Positions 8,652 through 17,681 of a stretch of DNA of 64,000 nt are shown in pieces. The translations under genes were made by a program, and so were the position numbers. This stretch comes from an uncultured Odoribacter sp. (GTDB lineage: Bacteria; Bacteroidota; Bacteroidia; Bacteroidales; Marinifilaceae), in assembly GCA_910578985.1 (NCBI GenBank), contig CAJTSF010000011.1:1-64000 (forward strand). The letters are read 5' to 3'. Numbering within the stretch: position 1 is the first letter of the stretch; every line of letters begins with the position of its first letter. Below the pieces are notes generated by a model. That model was given only the letters and a program-made list of their open reading frames with translations, was not told where the DNA came from and ran no database searches.

Positions 8652-8741
8652 ATGCCAAGCGGAAAAAAAAGAAAAAGACATAAGATGGCAACCCACAAAC
8701 GGAAAAAAAGACTGAGAAAGAACCGTCATAAGAAGAAGTAA
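8652..8741 (+). CDS. AURKAIP1/COX24-domain mini-protein (ribosome-associated)
   Basis: A 29-residue, extremely basic protein beginning MPSGKKRKRHKMATHKRKK and ending RHKKK. It matches the bacterial AURKAIP1/COX24-domain family, related to small-subunit protein bS22/mS38, and the sequence is almost invariant in Bacteroidota. It is probably part of the ribosome. Its start is preceded by a perfect AGGAGG at 8641-8646, five bases before the ATG. Strong Shine-Dalgarno sites are rare in this phylum. It sits directly after the HU gene and before a terminator. Confidence 0.82.
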   Translation: MPSGKKRKRHKMATHKRKKRLRKNRHKKK

Positions 8742-8767
8742 TGCTTCACGTTTGTGAGTCAATTTAT

Positions 8768-8800
8768 AAACCTAAAGGCAGTTGTCTTTAGGTTTATTTG
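8768..8800 (+). terminator. Intrinsic terminator after the COX24-like gene
   Basis: AAACCTAAAG and CTTTAGGTTT form a perfect 10-bp stem with an 8-base loop, followed by TATTTGG. It separates the HU/COX24 unit from the RNase G gene. Confidence 0.75.
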
Positions 8801-8835
8801 GTTAAACACATAAGGACTTTTAATCAATAGGAATC

Positions 8836-10380
8836 GTGAGTTGTGAGTTAGTAATAGATGTGAAGGCGGATGAAATCATCATCGCCTTGTTGCGGGAGAA
8901 AAAGCTGGTGGAACTGACCAAGGAGAAAACGAGCATGCAGTTTGCCGTTGGGGATATGTATTTGGGAAAGGTGAAGAAAATCATGCCGGGGTTGAATGCC
9001 GCTTTTGTGAATGTGGGGTACGAGAAGGATGCGTTTTTGCATTACCTCGATTTAAGTCCGCAGTTCCATACGGTGGATGCTTACATCAAGCAGTGCATTG
9101 CGCGCAAAGGGATGCCTGTGTCGAAGATGAAGCTGGAGCCGGAGATTGCCAAGAACGGCAAAGTGGCGGAGGTGCTGACCGTGGGGCAGTGGGTGGCGGT
9201 GCAGGTGGCGAAAGAGCCCATTTCGACGAAGGGGCCCCGTTTGACTTCCGAGTTGAGCATTGCGGGGCGTAACCTGGTGCTGATACCCTTTACGGACAAG
9301 GTGTCGGTTTCGCAGAAAATCCGTTCGCAGGAGGAGCGGAAGCGCCTGAAGCGCCTGATTGAGAGCGTGAAGCCGAAGAATTACGGGGTCATCGTGCGTA
9401 CGGTGGCGGAGGGGAAGAAGGTGGCGACGTTCGATGCCGAATTGAAAGAGCTGGTGGAGCGTTTCGAGTCGGCTTTCAAGCATATCCGTGAGATGGAGCC
9501 CCCGAAGCTGATTTTGGGGGAAATCGACCGGACAAGCGCTATTCTGCGCGATATTCTTAATCCCTCGTTTGAGAATATTTATGTCAATGATATTACGTTG
9601 AGCAAGGAAATCCGGCATTTTCTGAGCACGATAGCGCCGGAGAAGCAGGATATCGTGAAGTATGTGGCGCCGGAGATACCCATCCTGGACCATTTCGGGG
9701 TGGATCGGCAAATCAAGTCGTCGTTGGGAAAGACGGTCTCTTTCAAGAACGGCGCTTACCTGATTATCGAGCATACGGAGGCTTTCCATGTCATCGATGT
9801 GAACAGCGGCAACCGAACCAAATTGGGGGATGACCAGGAGACCAATGCCCTGGAGGTGAACCTGGCGGCTGCCGAGGAGGTGGCGCGGCAGCTTCAGTTG
9901 CGCGATATGGGCGGCATCATCGTCATCGACTTCATCGACATGGGCAAGGCGGAACACCGTCAGCGGCTGTTCGACAAGATGAAGGAGTGCATGAGCATAG
10001 ACCGGGCGAAACATACTATCCTGCCGTTGAGCAAGTTCGGGCTGATGCAGATTACGCGCCAGCGCGTGCGTCCCGCGATGACGGTGGACACGATGGAGAC
10101 CTGTCCCGTCTGCCACGGCACGGGCAAGGCGGAGCCTGCCATCCTGGTCATCGACAAGATAGAAGACATGCTGGAATATTATGTGCGGGATAAGAAGCAG
10201 CGGCATGTGGTGTTGAAAGTGCATCCTTTCGTGGGGGCTTACCTGAGGCGGGGACTGTTTTCCCAGCGGTGGCGCTGGATGTTCCGCTTCCGCATCGGGC
10301 TGCGTATCGTGGATGTGCCTTCCTATTATATCTACGAATATCACTTTTGTAATCGATATAACAGGGATTTAGAGAGTTAA
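8836..10380 (+). CDS. rng: Ribonuclease G/E family endoribonuclease
   Basis: A 514-residue RNase E/G-type enzyme that cleaves single-stranded RNA in rRNA and mRNA processing. The S1 domain is near residues 35-125 (MYLGKVKKIMPGLNAAFVNVG). The Mg2+-binding aspartates are Asp321 (HVIDVNSGN) and Asp365 (VIDFIDM). The zinc-link cysteines Cys423 and Cys426 lie in ETCPVCHGTGK. The protein lacks the long RNase E scaffold tail, so it is G-like. The start is a GTG at 8836, giving a reading that begins like other Bacteroidota homologues (SCELVIDV). The gene is followed by a strong terminator. Confidence 0.95.
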   Translation: MSCELVIDVKADEIIIALLREKKLVELTKEKTSMQFAVGDMYLGKVKKIMPGLNAAFVNVGYEKDAFLHYLDLSPQFHTVDAYIKQCIARKGMPVSKMKLEPEIAKNGKVAEVLTVGQWVAVQVAKEPISTKGPRLTSELSIAGRNLVLIPFTDKVSVSQKIRSQEERKRLKRLIESVKPKNYGVIVRTVAEGKKVATFDAELKELVERFESAFKHIREMEPPKLILGEIDRTSAILRDILNPSFENIYVNDITLSKEIRHFLSTIAPEKQDIVKYVAPEIPILDHFGVDRQIKSSLGKTVSFKNGAYLIIEHTEAFHVIDVNSGNRTKLGDDQETNALEVNLAAAEEVARQLQLRDMGGIIVIDFIDMGKAEHRQRLFDKMKECMSIDRAKHTILPLSKFGLMQITRQRVRPAMTVDTMETCPVCHGTGKAEPAILVIDKIEDMLEYYVRDKKQRHVVLKVHPFVGAYLRRGLFSQRWRWMFRFRIGLRIVDVPSYYIYEYHFCNRYNRDLES

Positions 10381-10382
10381 AG

Positions 10383-10412
10383 GTCGGGGGCGGAAACGCC
10401 CCTGACTTAATT
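10383..10412 (+). terminator. Intrinsic terminator after rng
   Basis: A 10-bp stem (GTCGGGGGCG with CGCCCCTGAC, one G-U pair) closes a GAAA tetraloop, followed by an AT-rich tail. Confidence 0.75.
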
Positions 10413-10457
10413 ATATGTTAAACTTTTCTTTTACGGGGCTGGCAAAAAAATAAATCC

Positions 10458-10465
10458 TACTTTTG
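10458..10465 (+). promoter_or_regulatory. Promoter -7 box (TACTTTTG) of dsbD
   Basis: TACTTTTG fits TAnnTTTG and lies 39 bases before the dsbD ATG. The TTG inside it is in frame with dsbD but is not the start, because the signal peptide begins at 10505. Confidence 0.6.
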
Positions 10466-10504
10466 CACCCAGATTACATTAATAACAATTCACAAAGTAA
10501 ATTT

Positions 10505-12526
10505 ATGAAAAGAGGATTCATTGCTTTTTTACTGACTTGCATCGTGGGTGTTTTCACGGTGTCTGCGCAGGTAGGTAATCCTACAAGATGGTCGTTCTCC
10601 CAGAAGTCTTTGGGGAACAATGAGTATGAACTGACTCTCAAAGCCGAGATCGAACCGTCTTGGCATATTTATTCCATGTACACGCCCGAAGGAGGTCCTA
10701 TGGCGACGGTGCTGCATTTCGAGCAGGCAGGCAAAGGACTGGAACTGTTGGGCAAAGCGACCGAGAACAAGCCTCACAAGGAAATGGACAAGGTGTTCGG
10801 CGTAGAGGTGTGGTCGTTCGAAAAAGAGTATGTCATTACTCAAAAAGTGAAAGTGGCGGATACGAAAACCCTGCCCGTGATTAAAGGTACGCTGGAGTTT
10901 CAGGTGTGCCGCGAGGGACAGTGCGTGATGTTCGACGAGGAATTCAATATCCAGGTGGGCGAGAAGGCGGCAGCCAAGACCAATGTTCAGGCTGCGTCCG
11001 ACAAGTCGTCCGAGGAAAAGAAGGACGAGTCGTTGTGGCTGTTCTTCTGGGGTGCTTTCGCCGCAGGTCTGGCGGCAGTCGTGATGCCTTGCGTGTTCCC
11101 GATGATTCCGATGACCGTTTCTTTCTTCATGCACGGAGATACGAACAAGGCGAAGGCAAAGGCGAAGGCGCTGTTCTTCTCTTTCTCCATCATCGCGATT
11201 TACACGGCGCTGGGGCTTATCATTTCCATGCTGCTCGGTCCTGACTTCATCAACTGGCTGAGCACGAACTGGGTGCCGAATGTATTCTTTTTCGTGATTT
11301 TCATGATTTTTGCCGCTTCTTTCTTCGGTGCTTTCGAAATCGTATTGCCTTCGTGGATTGTGAACAAATCGGATGCCCAGGCGGACAAGGGCGGTTATAT
11401 CGGCGCTTTCTTCATGGCGTTTACCCTGGTGTTGGTTTCTTTCTCCTGTACGGCTCCGATCGTGGGTACCGTGTTGGTGGAGGCTGCCCGCGGTTCCGTG
11501 CTGCGTCCCATCATCGGTATGTTGGGATTCTCCATCGCGGTGGCTCTTCCTTTCGGGTTCTTCGCTTTCTTCCCCTCCAAGCTCAACAATCTTCCGAAAT
11601 CGGGCGGTTGGTTGAATTCGGTGAAGGTGGTGTTGGGATTCATTGAGGTGGCTCTCGGATTCAAGTTCTTGATGGTGGCAGACCAGACTTACCACTGGGG
11701 ATTGCTCGACCGTGAGGTGTACATCGCTCTTTGGGTGACAATCTTCACGCTCCAGGGCTTGTACCTGATGGGCAAAATCAAATTCGCGCATGACAGCGAA
11801 CTGACGCATATCGGCGTACCCCGCCTGATGTTTATCATTGCCACCTTTACTTTTGTGGTTTATTTGATTCCGGGTATGTTCGGAGCTCCGTTGAAAGCGT
11901 TGGCAGGCTATTTCCCGCCGCAGGAGACCATCGACTTCGACATTAACCGCATCGTGCGTGAGAACGTGAAGCAGATTTCCGTCAGCGGCGGCACAGGGGT
12001 TGCGGCTGCCCGTCCTGAGGCATGCGAAACGCCGAAATATGCCGATTTCCTCCATCTGGCACACGGATTGGACGGGTATTTCGACTATGAGCAGGCGTTG
12101 AAGTGCGCACAGGCGCAGAACAAGCCTCTGTTCATCGACTTCACCGGACACGGATGCGTGAACTGCCGTGAAATGGAGCAGACGGTGTGGGCGGATCCGC
12201 GCGTGTTGAAGATGTTGAAGGAGGATTATGTGGTGGTGGCATTGTATGTGGACGACAAGACGACTCTGCCGAAAGAGGAGTGGTATGTGTCCGAGTATGA
12301 CGGAAAGAAGAAGAAGACTCTGGCTAAAAAGAATGCCGACTTCCAAATCAAGAAGTTTGCTTCCAATGCACAGCCGAACTATATCCTGCTCGACAGCCGC
12401 GGCGGAAATGACGACAACCTGCAACAGCATGTGTTGGCGCCGGCACGTGGACACAACCTGGACAAGGATGCTTTCGTGGCTTTCCTGAAACAGGGATTGG
12501 ATGAGTATAAGAAGAGAGGGAAATAA
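10505..12526 (+). CDS. dsbD: Thiol:disulfide interchange protein DsbD
   Basis: A 673-residue envelope protein in the standard three-part DsbD layout. Residues 1-20 are a signal peptide. An N-terminal immunoglobulin-like domain carries Cys135 and Cys140 (VCREGQCVM). A multi-pass membrane domain (about 175-460) carries the redox cysteines Cys196 (MPCVFPMIP) and Cys315 (SCTAP). A C-terminal thioredoxin domain carries Cys551-Val-Asn-Cys554 (GHGCVNCREME). It passes electrons from cytoplasmic thioredoxin to periplasmic proteins. It has its own promoter and a strong terminator, so it is a single-gene unit. Confidence 0.95.
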   Translation: MKRGFIAFLLTCIVGVFTVSAQVGNPTRWSFSQKSLGNNEYELTLKAEIEPSWHIYSMYTPEGGPMATVLHFEQAGKGLELLGKATENKPHKEMDKVFGVEVWSFEKEYVITQKVKVADTKTLPVIKGTLEFQVCREGQCVMFDEEFNIQVGEKAAAKTNVQAASDKSSEEKKDESLWLFFWGAFAAGLAAVVMPCVFPMIPMTVSFFMHGDTNKAKAKAKALFFSFSIIAIYTALGLIISMLLGPDFINWLSTNWVPNVFFFVIFMIFAASFFGAFEIVLPSWIVNKSDAQADKGGYIGAFFMAFTLVLVSFSCTAPIVGTVLVEAARGSVLRPIIGMLGFSIAVALPFGFFAFFPSKLNNLPKSGGWLNSVKVVLGFIEVALGFKFLMVADQTYHWGLLDREVYIALWVTIFTLQGLYLMGKIKFAHDSELTHIGVPRLMFIIATFTFVVYLIPGMFGAPLKALAGYFPPQETIDFDINRIVRENVKQISVSGGTGVAAARPEACETPKYADFLHLAHGLDGYFDYEQALKCAQAQNKPLFIDFTGHGCVNCREMEQTVWADPRVLKMLKEDYVVVALYVDDKTTLPKEEWYVSEYDGKKKKTLAKKNADFQIKKFASNAQPNYILLDSRGGNDDNLQQHVLAPARGHNLDKDAFVAFLKQGLDEYKKRGK

Positions 12527-12586
12527 GTTTGTAAAGTTTCTAAATTTCATAAGGTTTTTAAAGTTCGGTCATGAACTTTACAGTTT

Positions 12587-12616
12587 AGCGGTGCATTAAA
12601 ATGCACCGCTTTTTTG
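12587..12616 (+). terminator. Intrinsic terminator after dsbD
   Basis: AGCGGTGCAT and ATGCACCGCT form a perfect 10-bp stem with a TAAA loop, followed directly by a T6 run. Confidence 0.9.
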
Positions 12617-12745
12617 GTATGGCGGGCGTGTCATACATCTTCTTGAGAAAAGTATAGAATGGCGTGTAGGAAAGGATTTTGTACACTCTGTGTTTGGGTT
12701 GGTACATTGCGGGGGAAAGTGAGATGGGATGTAGGGGAGGGAGTG

Positions 12746-12753
12746 TACATTTG
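12746..12753 (+). promoter_or_regulatory. Promoter -7 box (TACATTTG) of the accessory block
   Basis: TACATTTG fits TAnnTTTG and lies 26 bases before the ATG at 12780. It probably drives the lipoprotein gene and the overlapping downstream gene. A TTG inside it is in frame but is not the likely start. Confidence 0.5.
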
Positions 12754-12779
12754 TGAAGTTGAACTTGAAAACAGATGCC

Positions 12780-13826
12780 ATGCGATGCTTTTATTGTTTT
12801 TTGTTGTTATGCTTTTTCCTGACGGGATGCCGGAATATCGGAGATGGTTCCCATGGGGATGATTTTGTATTTCGTTCCATTTATCATTGGAAGATGGTGT
12901 TTCAGCCCTCTAAAGAAGAAAAGGTGTTAATGGAACGACATCGGATTAACAGGTTATATCTTCGTTTCTTCGATGTGAGCGTGAATCAGGAAACTGGGGA
13001 AGCGGTGCCGATAGCAACGACGGTGTTCCGTTCAAAAACGGATGAAGCCTACGAGGTCGTTCCGGTGGTATTCATTACGTTGGAGGGATTAAAACAGATG
13101 ATGGCTTCTGATTTGGGTATTTATGCTGGAAAAATAGTGACCAGGGTGTGTCAAATGGTACGTGTCAATGGTGTGCGGAATGTGCGGGAAGTGCAGGTGG
13201 ATTGCGATTGGACGGTATCGACGGAGAAGGGGTATTTCGAGTTATTGAAGGCGATGCGGAGGTTGTTGAAGCGAGAGGAATGGAGGATTTCGGCAACCAT
13301 CCGCTTTTGGCAGTTGAGGAGGGAGGTGCCGCCGGTGGACAGAGGGGTGCTGATGTGCTACAACACAGGTGAGGTATTGAACTCCGCCACAAATAATTCG
13401 ATAGTGGATTTGAAGGATGTGCAACCCTATTTGAAGGATTTGCCAAGCTATGCTTTGCCCTTGGATGTGGCTTATCCGACTTTCGGGTGGACGGTATGGT
13501 TCCGGGATAGTCAGTTTAAGGCGTTGTTGCGGGGCATGGATTGGAGCGACACGACGCTTTACCGGCAGGAAAAGAAAAATACCTATCAGGTGCTTAAAGA
13601 CCATTTTATTGTGGGGAAATGCTTGCAGGCAGGGGATATATTGCGGTGCGAGGTGTCCGATTATGCGGCTGTTCGGGCAGTGAAACAAGCTGTGGAGGAG
13701 CGTTTGAGAGAGAGAAGCGAATCCTTTACTCGTGAGCGATCGGCTGAGGTGGTGTTATATCATTGGGATGAAAGTAATTTGAAGAAATATGCCGATTATG
13801 AAATTGATTCGTTGTATATGCGTTAG
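12780..13826 (+). CDS. Uncharacterised lipoprotein, possibly TIM-barrel (DUF3142-like)
   Basis: A 348-residue lipoprotein. The ATG at 12780 gives a short signal peptide ending in lipobox FLTGC (Cys17). The pattern VREVQVDCDWT, then YFELLKAMRRLL, SATIRFWQL and PPVDRGVLMCYNTGE resembles strands and helices of a TIM barrel of the glycoside-hydrolase-like DUF3142 type. This is a weak inference, and no catalytic acid is certain. It overlaps the start of the next gene by 29 bases, so the two are probably co-translated and may act together at the cell surface. Confidence 0.65.
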   Translation: MRCFYCFLLLCFFLTGCRNIGDGSHGDDFVFRSIYHWKMVFQPSKEEKVLMERHRINRLYLRFFDVSVNQETGEAVPIATTVFRSKTDEAYEVVPVVFITLEGLKQMMASDLGIYAGKIVTRVCQMVRVNGVRNVREVQVDCDWTVSTEKGYFELLKAMRRLLKREEWRISATIRFWQLRREVPPVDRGVLMCYNTGEVLNSATNNSIVDLKDVQPYLKDLPSYALPLDVAYPTFGWTVWFRDSQFKALLRGMDWSDTTLYRQEKKNTYQVLKDHFIVGKCLQAGDILRCEVSDYAAVRAVKQAVEERLRERSESFTRERSAEVVLYHWDESNLKKYADYEIDSLYMR

Positions 13827-15945
13827 TGTTTGTCTTGCTTGTGGTTGGCAGGCAGTTTACGGGTGTTGGGGGCCGACTTATTCGCCTAAGTATTACCGAA
13901 TGTTCCGAATAGCCGATTTCGGGAAGGATACGACCGTTTTTCAGACCGGTGTTGATGTGTTCCGTAAAACGGTGAATATCTATAATTGTGAGTTATGGCA
14001 GCGGCAAACCTCTTTGGATATACCCTTGCCGGACATTTCACGCGTGGTGTTGGGATTTTCGGTGGAGAAGATAGAAGAGGTGGGGAAATGTTTGGAGTGG
14101 GGTAGGGGGTGGGGAGGTGTGAAAAACGCCTTTGTGGAGTGGATAATCACCCATAAAGACAGGGATTTGGTAGATTTATTGATATTGGCGAAGAGGTGTG
14201 AGCGGGTGCGTTTGAGATTGCATAATGACCCGTGGTATTACGAGGAGGAAGGGGATGGGTGGCATCTGTTGTTGGACAGCATTCACCGAGTGGCTTCCGA
14301 ACGTGTTCGGAAGAGAGTGCGTTATGGTGACCGTTATCTGTTGCAGGCGATGCGTGCGTTGTTTTCGCTCGGACGCTATGAAGAGTGTGTCACCTTGTGG
14401 GAGAACGAGTCTCCGCGCATGGCAAAGAGTGTGATTCGAAACATGACGGGGAGTTATGCGGCGGGTGCCTATTACCGTTTGAAACAGCAGGACAGGGCGG
14501 TGGCTTTGTATGCTGAATGCGATGATTTGGAGCAGGTAATGTGGTGCCTGAAGGAGGAGTTTCCCCAGGAACCCGTGGTCCGAATGGAGTGCATCTATTG
14601 GTATTATCCGCAGGCGGATGAGTTGGAAAGGCTTTTGCAGACGCAGATTACGGAATTGGAAAATGCAGTGGAGCACATAGAATTAGAGATGGGCGGTGGA
14701 ATGGTTATAGATACGATACAATATTATCGGTTAAAGCAATTTGCCATGCGTGTTGCTCGGGAGGGCAAGGTCATCAGTCCGGCGACCTGGATGTATAGCG
14801 CAGCTTTTATTGCGGATATATTGGGTGATTCAGCGGAGGCTATGCGTTTGATGACAGAGGCAAAAGAGATGAGGTGCCAAGGGGGATTGGTGAAGGAGAG
14901 TAGCCGGATTTTTAACTTTTACTTGTCTGCCAAGACACAGAGATGGGGGGAGGAATATAAACGAATTTTTCTAAGAGAGTTGCAGTGGTTGGACACCCGA
15001 ATCGTAGCGCAATCGGTGTCGGTTAATTTGTGGAATATAAAATGCAATATTTCCTTTTGTTATGTTCATGACATGATGCGCAAGGTGGTGCTCGAAGTTG
15101 GTGTGCCGCGTTGTGTGGAAGAGGGAGAAGTGGAGTTGGCATTGCTGTTGGCGAATTATGCGGACAACCGTTTGTTGCTGTTGGAGGGACAAAGAGGGAA
15201 AGCAGAGCATCCGTATGGGTTTGAAAAGTTGGACGGGGAGCGGTATGTGTGGATCAAGGATTGGAGAGATTCCTCTCGCTATGTGAATGAATTTGATTTT
15301 TCCAATGATTATTTTGCCTTATTGGATACCATGGCGTTAGAAAAAGTACTGTCTTATAGGCAAGTGCTGAATGGAACAGGAGGTGGGGAGTTGGTGTGCT
15401 TCTTGCGGGAGCGGTGTTACCGGAATGCGGATTACCTGAATGAAATCATTGGGACGCGGTATTTGCGGAACAGGGAATATGTGCGGGCTTGCGAGTATTT
15501 TTCCAAAGTGCCTTTGGACTATCAGGAACGGATGAATGTTACCCCTTATTTGGATAGGGATGGGAGGTTTGGGTTTGCTGTGAGGATGCTGCGATACCAA
15601 GAGGAGATGCAGTCGGAAGATGCGAAGGTGAGGGAAGAGGCAATGTTCCGGTATGCTTTGGGGCGCTATGAGGCGGGAGTGGAGAATTGGGCATTGACGC
15701 GGTATGAATGGAATGATGAACTCGAAGGGGAAGAGTACGCCAGACGAGCCTTGAAGGAATTGCTTAATAATGTTGAAAATGAGATGTTTGGTTTTTGTGT
15801 GCTTTCCGAGTTGTCGCAGATAGAGATTGTTGATTGGGGAGAAATTTACCCTTTTTATCGCCGTTTTGCGAAGACGAGGGCGATGGGGATGTTACGTGGG
15901 GGATGCGATAATTTGGGCAGGTGGGAGGGGAAAAGAGATAAATGA
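13798..15945 (+). CDS. Large exported helical-repeat protein, unknown function
   Basis: A 715-residue protein that I do not recognise. The ATG at 13798 gives a signal peptide (MKLIRCICVSVCLACGWQAV). A start nine bases upstream is possible but weakens the peptide. After a short N-terminal region the protein is almost all helix, with TPR-like segments such as GAYYRLKQQDRAVALYAECDD and YALGRYEAGVENWALTRYEW. It overlaps the lipoprotein gene and probably partners that protein at the envelope. Codon use is slightly less GC-rich than in the dcw cluster. Confidence 0.7.
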   Translation: MKLIRCICVSVCLACGWQAVYGCWGPTYSPKYYRMFRIADFGKDTTVFQTGVDVFRKTVNIYNCELWQRQTSLDIPLPDISRVVLGFSVEKIEEVGKCLEWGRGWGGVKNAFVEWIITHKDRDLVDLLILAKRCERVRLRLHNDPWYYEEEGDGWHLLLDSIHRVASERVRKRVRYGDRYLLQAMRALFSLGRYEECVTLWENESPRMAKSVIRNMTGSYAAGAYYRLKQQDRAVALYAECDDLEQVMWCLKEEFPQEPVVRMECIYWYYPQADELERLLQTQITELENAVEHIELEMGGGMVIDTIQYYRLKQFAMRVAREGKVISPATWMYSAAFIADILGDSAEAMRLMTEAKEMRCQGGLVKESSRIFNFYLSAKTQRWGEEYKRIFLRELQWLDTRIVAQSVSVNLWNIKCNISFCYVHDMMRKVVLEVGVPRCVEEGEVELALLLANYADNRLLLLEGQRGKAEHPYGFEKLDGERYVWIKDWRDSSRYVNEFDFSNDYFALLDTMALEKVLSYRQVLNGTGGGELVCFLRERCYRNADYLNEIIGTRYLRNREYVRACEYFSKVPLDYQERMNVTPYLDRDGRFGFAVRMLRYQEEMQSEDAKVREEAMFRYALGRYEAGVENWALTRYEWNDELEGEEYARRALKELLNNVENEMFGFCVLSELSQIEIVDWGEIYPFYRRFAKTRAMGMLRGGCDNLGRWEGKRDK

Positions 15946-15980
15946 TTATATTTGTCGGATAAATTAAGTAGAATGGCATT

Positions 15981-16324
15981 ATGAAGATAGATAAAGTACG
16001 TTTCGGTACGGGACCTTCCGGACGGATGAGCATTCGGTGGTTTTCGTGGCAAGCGATGCTTTGGCGCACTATATCCTGATGATGTATGAGGCGGTGAATA
16101 GGGACAGGTATGGGGACGAATTGAAGGAAGTGATGGCTTCGCATGCCAAAAACGGGCAATGGGTGAAAAATGCGTTGGAGATAAGGAAGATTTATTGGTA
16201 TGACAAAGTGTTGGAGAAATTGCTTAACACGATGGGGACTCCCCAAAGTTTTGGGGACTATATCGCTGCCTTGCGGCGCAAGAAACTGATTGCGCATGAT
16301 GACTATTCGTTGGGGGTGTTGTAG
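15981..16324 (+). pseudogene. Small uncharacterised gene, probably frameshifted
   Basis: The only good start (ATG 15981) opens a 32-codon frame beginning MKIDKVRFGTGPSGR. The downstream protein-like stretch (HSVVFVASDALAHYILMMYEAV ending DDYSLGVL at 16324) lies in the -1 frame and would otherwise need a GTG start at 16037. Joining the two near 16010-16025 gives a coherent protein of about 113 residues, so a one-base loss is likely. The alternative is a complete 95-residue protein from the GTG. I do not recognise the family. It lies between the helical exported protein and the LytTR gene. Confidence 0.45.
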
Positions 16325-16353
16325 GGTAAGAGTAATTGCATAATAACCATAAC

Positions 16354-16716
16354 ATGAAAGAATTTCTAATCCTATCCACCTCCATTGATTTATTGCGGGT
16401 TGCCTGCGAGACCATCATTTACATCTCCTCGGACGGCAATTACTCGACCATTGTGCAGGCGGATGGGGAGGCGCGGGTGGTGACTTTGCAATTGGGGCAG
16501 ATTGAAAAGTTGATAGCTGCGCAGTTGAAGCATGAGGCGGATGACTTTATTCGTATCGGTAAGAGTTTGATTATAAACAAAAATCACATCCATTACATCC
16601 ACATATCCAAGCAACAGCTGACCCTCTCGGACGGGGTGGCTGCCAAACATACGCTTAGCGCTTCGCGGGAGGCATTGAAACAATTGAAAGAACTATTGGA
16701 ACAGGAACTTAAATAA
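16354..16716 (+). CDS. LytTR-domain DNA-binding regulator (no receiver domain)
   Basis: A 120-residue protein made up almost entirely of a LytTR DNA-binding domain: YISSDGNYSTIV near the start, FIRIGKSLIINKNHIHYI in the middle and LSASREALKQLKELL at the end. There is no receiver or membrane domain, so activity must be set by abundance or by a partner. LytTR proteins usually bind paired ACNGTT-like direct repeats about two helical turns apart. The next gene follows after seven bases and encodes a single-pass membrane protein, a pairing that could sequester the regulator; that is inference. Confidence 0.85.
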   Translation: MKEFLILSTSIDLLRVACETIIYISSDGNYSTIVQADGEARVVTLQLGQIEKLIAAQLKHEADDFIRIGKSLIINKNHIHYIHISKQQLTLSDGVAAKHTLSASREALKQLKELLEQELK

Positions 16717-16723
16717 TCGCACT

Positions 16724-17593
16724 ATGAAAGAGATAACAGACATAAAAGATGATGAGATTCGTGTGATTAGGCATGAAGTACAGCAAACGGGGAAGGACGG
16801 ACGGCGGATGTGGAAATATTGTGTATGGGGAGGTGCGGTACTTGCTTTTGTGGTGTTGGGCTGGTGGCTTTTAGGGCAAAAGAATAGTAATGGGGCTGCT
16901 GACTTCCGGAAAGATATGTCTGATGGACAAGTGCAGGAATATCGGGTAAAGAATGCCGTGGACAGTTCAAAGCAGGGGTATACTGAAGTGAAGGATTCGG
17001 TGGTGAATGATGTGGCATTGAGAATTTACCGCCCTTTGAATGCCGAGCCGACCTTGCAAGTCGGGGCACTTGACAGGCGGGACACATCCATTGTTTATGC
17101 CACGCAGGCTGCCGATATTCGGGCGGATAACCAAAAGATTGTCGGAGCTTTTGTCCTGAAGGGAGAGCCTTTGGCATGGGGAAAGGCCAAGAAAGGATAC
17201 TGCGCTATTATTGACGGGCAGGTGACATTAGGAATGGCAGAGAACACCTCTCTCTTCGAGGAGGCGACACAGCGGGAAGGATACTTCTTCCGTCAGTATG
17301 CTTTGGTGAGTGAAGGGCATCTGATAGAGAACCGTCCTAAAGGGAAAGCCATTCGGCGCGCTTTGTGCGAATGGAGTGGGGAGATTGTGGTTATCGAAAG
17401 CCTTACCCGTGAATCTTTCTATGATTTTGCGCAGGCGTTGGTGGACTTTGGCGTGGAGCATGCCATTTATTTGGTGGGCACTGACGTGACCTATGGCTGG
17501 TATGTGAATGAAGATAACAAGCAGATAGGGTTCGGCAATCCTTGGGAGATATTACCCGTAAATGTCAATTATATCGTTTGGCGACGGAAGTAG
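16724..17593 (+). CDS. Single-pass membrane protein, possibly phosphodiester-glycosidase-like
   Basis: A 289-residue protein with a cytoplasmic N-terminus of 30 residues, a membrane helix at 31-51 and an extracytoplasmic domain. The outer domain has the strand and helix order of NAGPA-type phosphodiester glycosidases (FVLKGEPLAWG, then RRALCEWSGEIVVIES, then FAQALVDFGVEHAIYLVG). However, the conserved LDGG of the active enzymes reads LVGTD, so it may be non-catalytic. This family link is tentative. It is co-transcribed with the LytTR gene and could be its sensor or target. Confidence 0.6.
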   Translation: MKEITDIKDDEIRVIRHEVQQTGKDGRRMWKYCVWGGAVLAFVVLGWWLLGQKNSNGAADFRKDMSDGQVQEYRVKNAVDSSKQGYTEVKDSVVNDVALRIYRPLNAEPTLQVGALDRRDTSIVYATQAADIRADNQKIVGAFVLKGEPLAWGKAKKGYCAIIDGQVTLGMAENTSLFEEATQREGYFFRQYALVSEGHLIENRPKGKAIRRALCEWSGEIVVIESLTRESFYDFAQALVDFGVEHAIYLVGTDVTYGWYVNEDNKQIGFGNPWEILPVNVNYIVWRRK

Positions 17594-17621
17594 GAATTTA
17601 TGTAAAAACGACTGCAAAGAA

Positions 17622-17657
17622 ACATGGCTGACAGATTATAACGTCCATCAGCCATGT
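17622..17657 (-). terminator. Hairpin terminator of the riboflavin operon
   Basis: ACATGGCTGA and TCAGCCATGT form a perfect 10-bp stem. Read on the minus strand it is followed by TTTCTTTG, so it terminates the rib operon, and it lies between convergent genes. Confidence 0.7.
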
Positions 17658-17681
17658 TGTCGTCTATGAGGTAGTTCCCTC

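Noticed and set aside
10529..12550. Long minus-strand open frame opposite dsbD
   Set aside because: It mirrors dsbD, has His/Arg/Gln-rich low-complexity content and no promoter, start context or family match.
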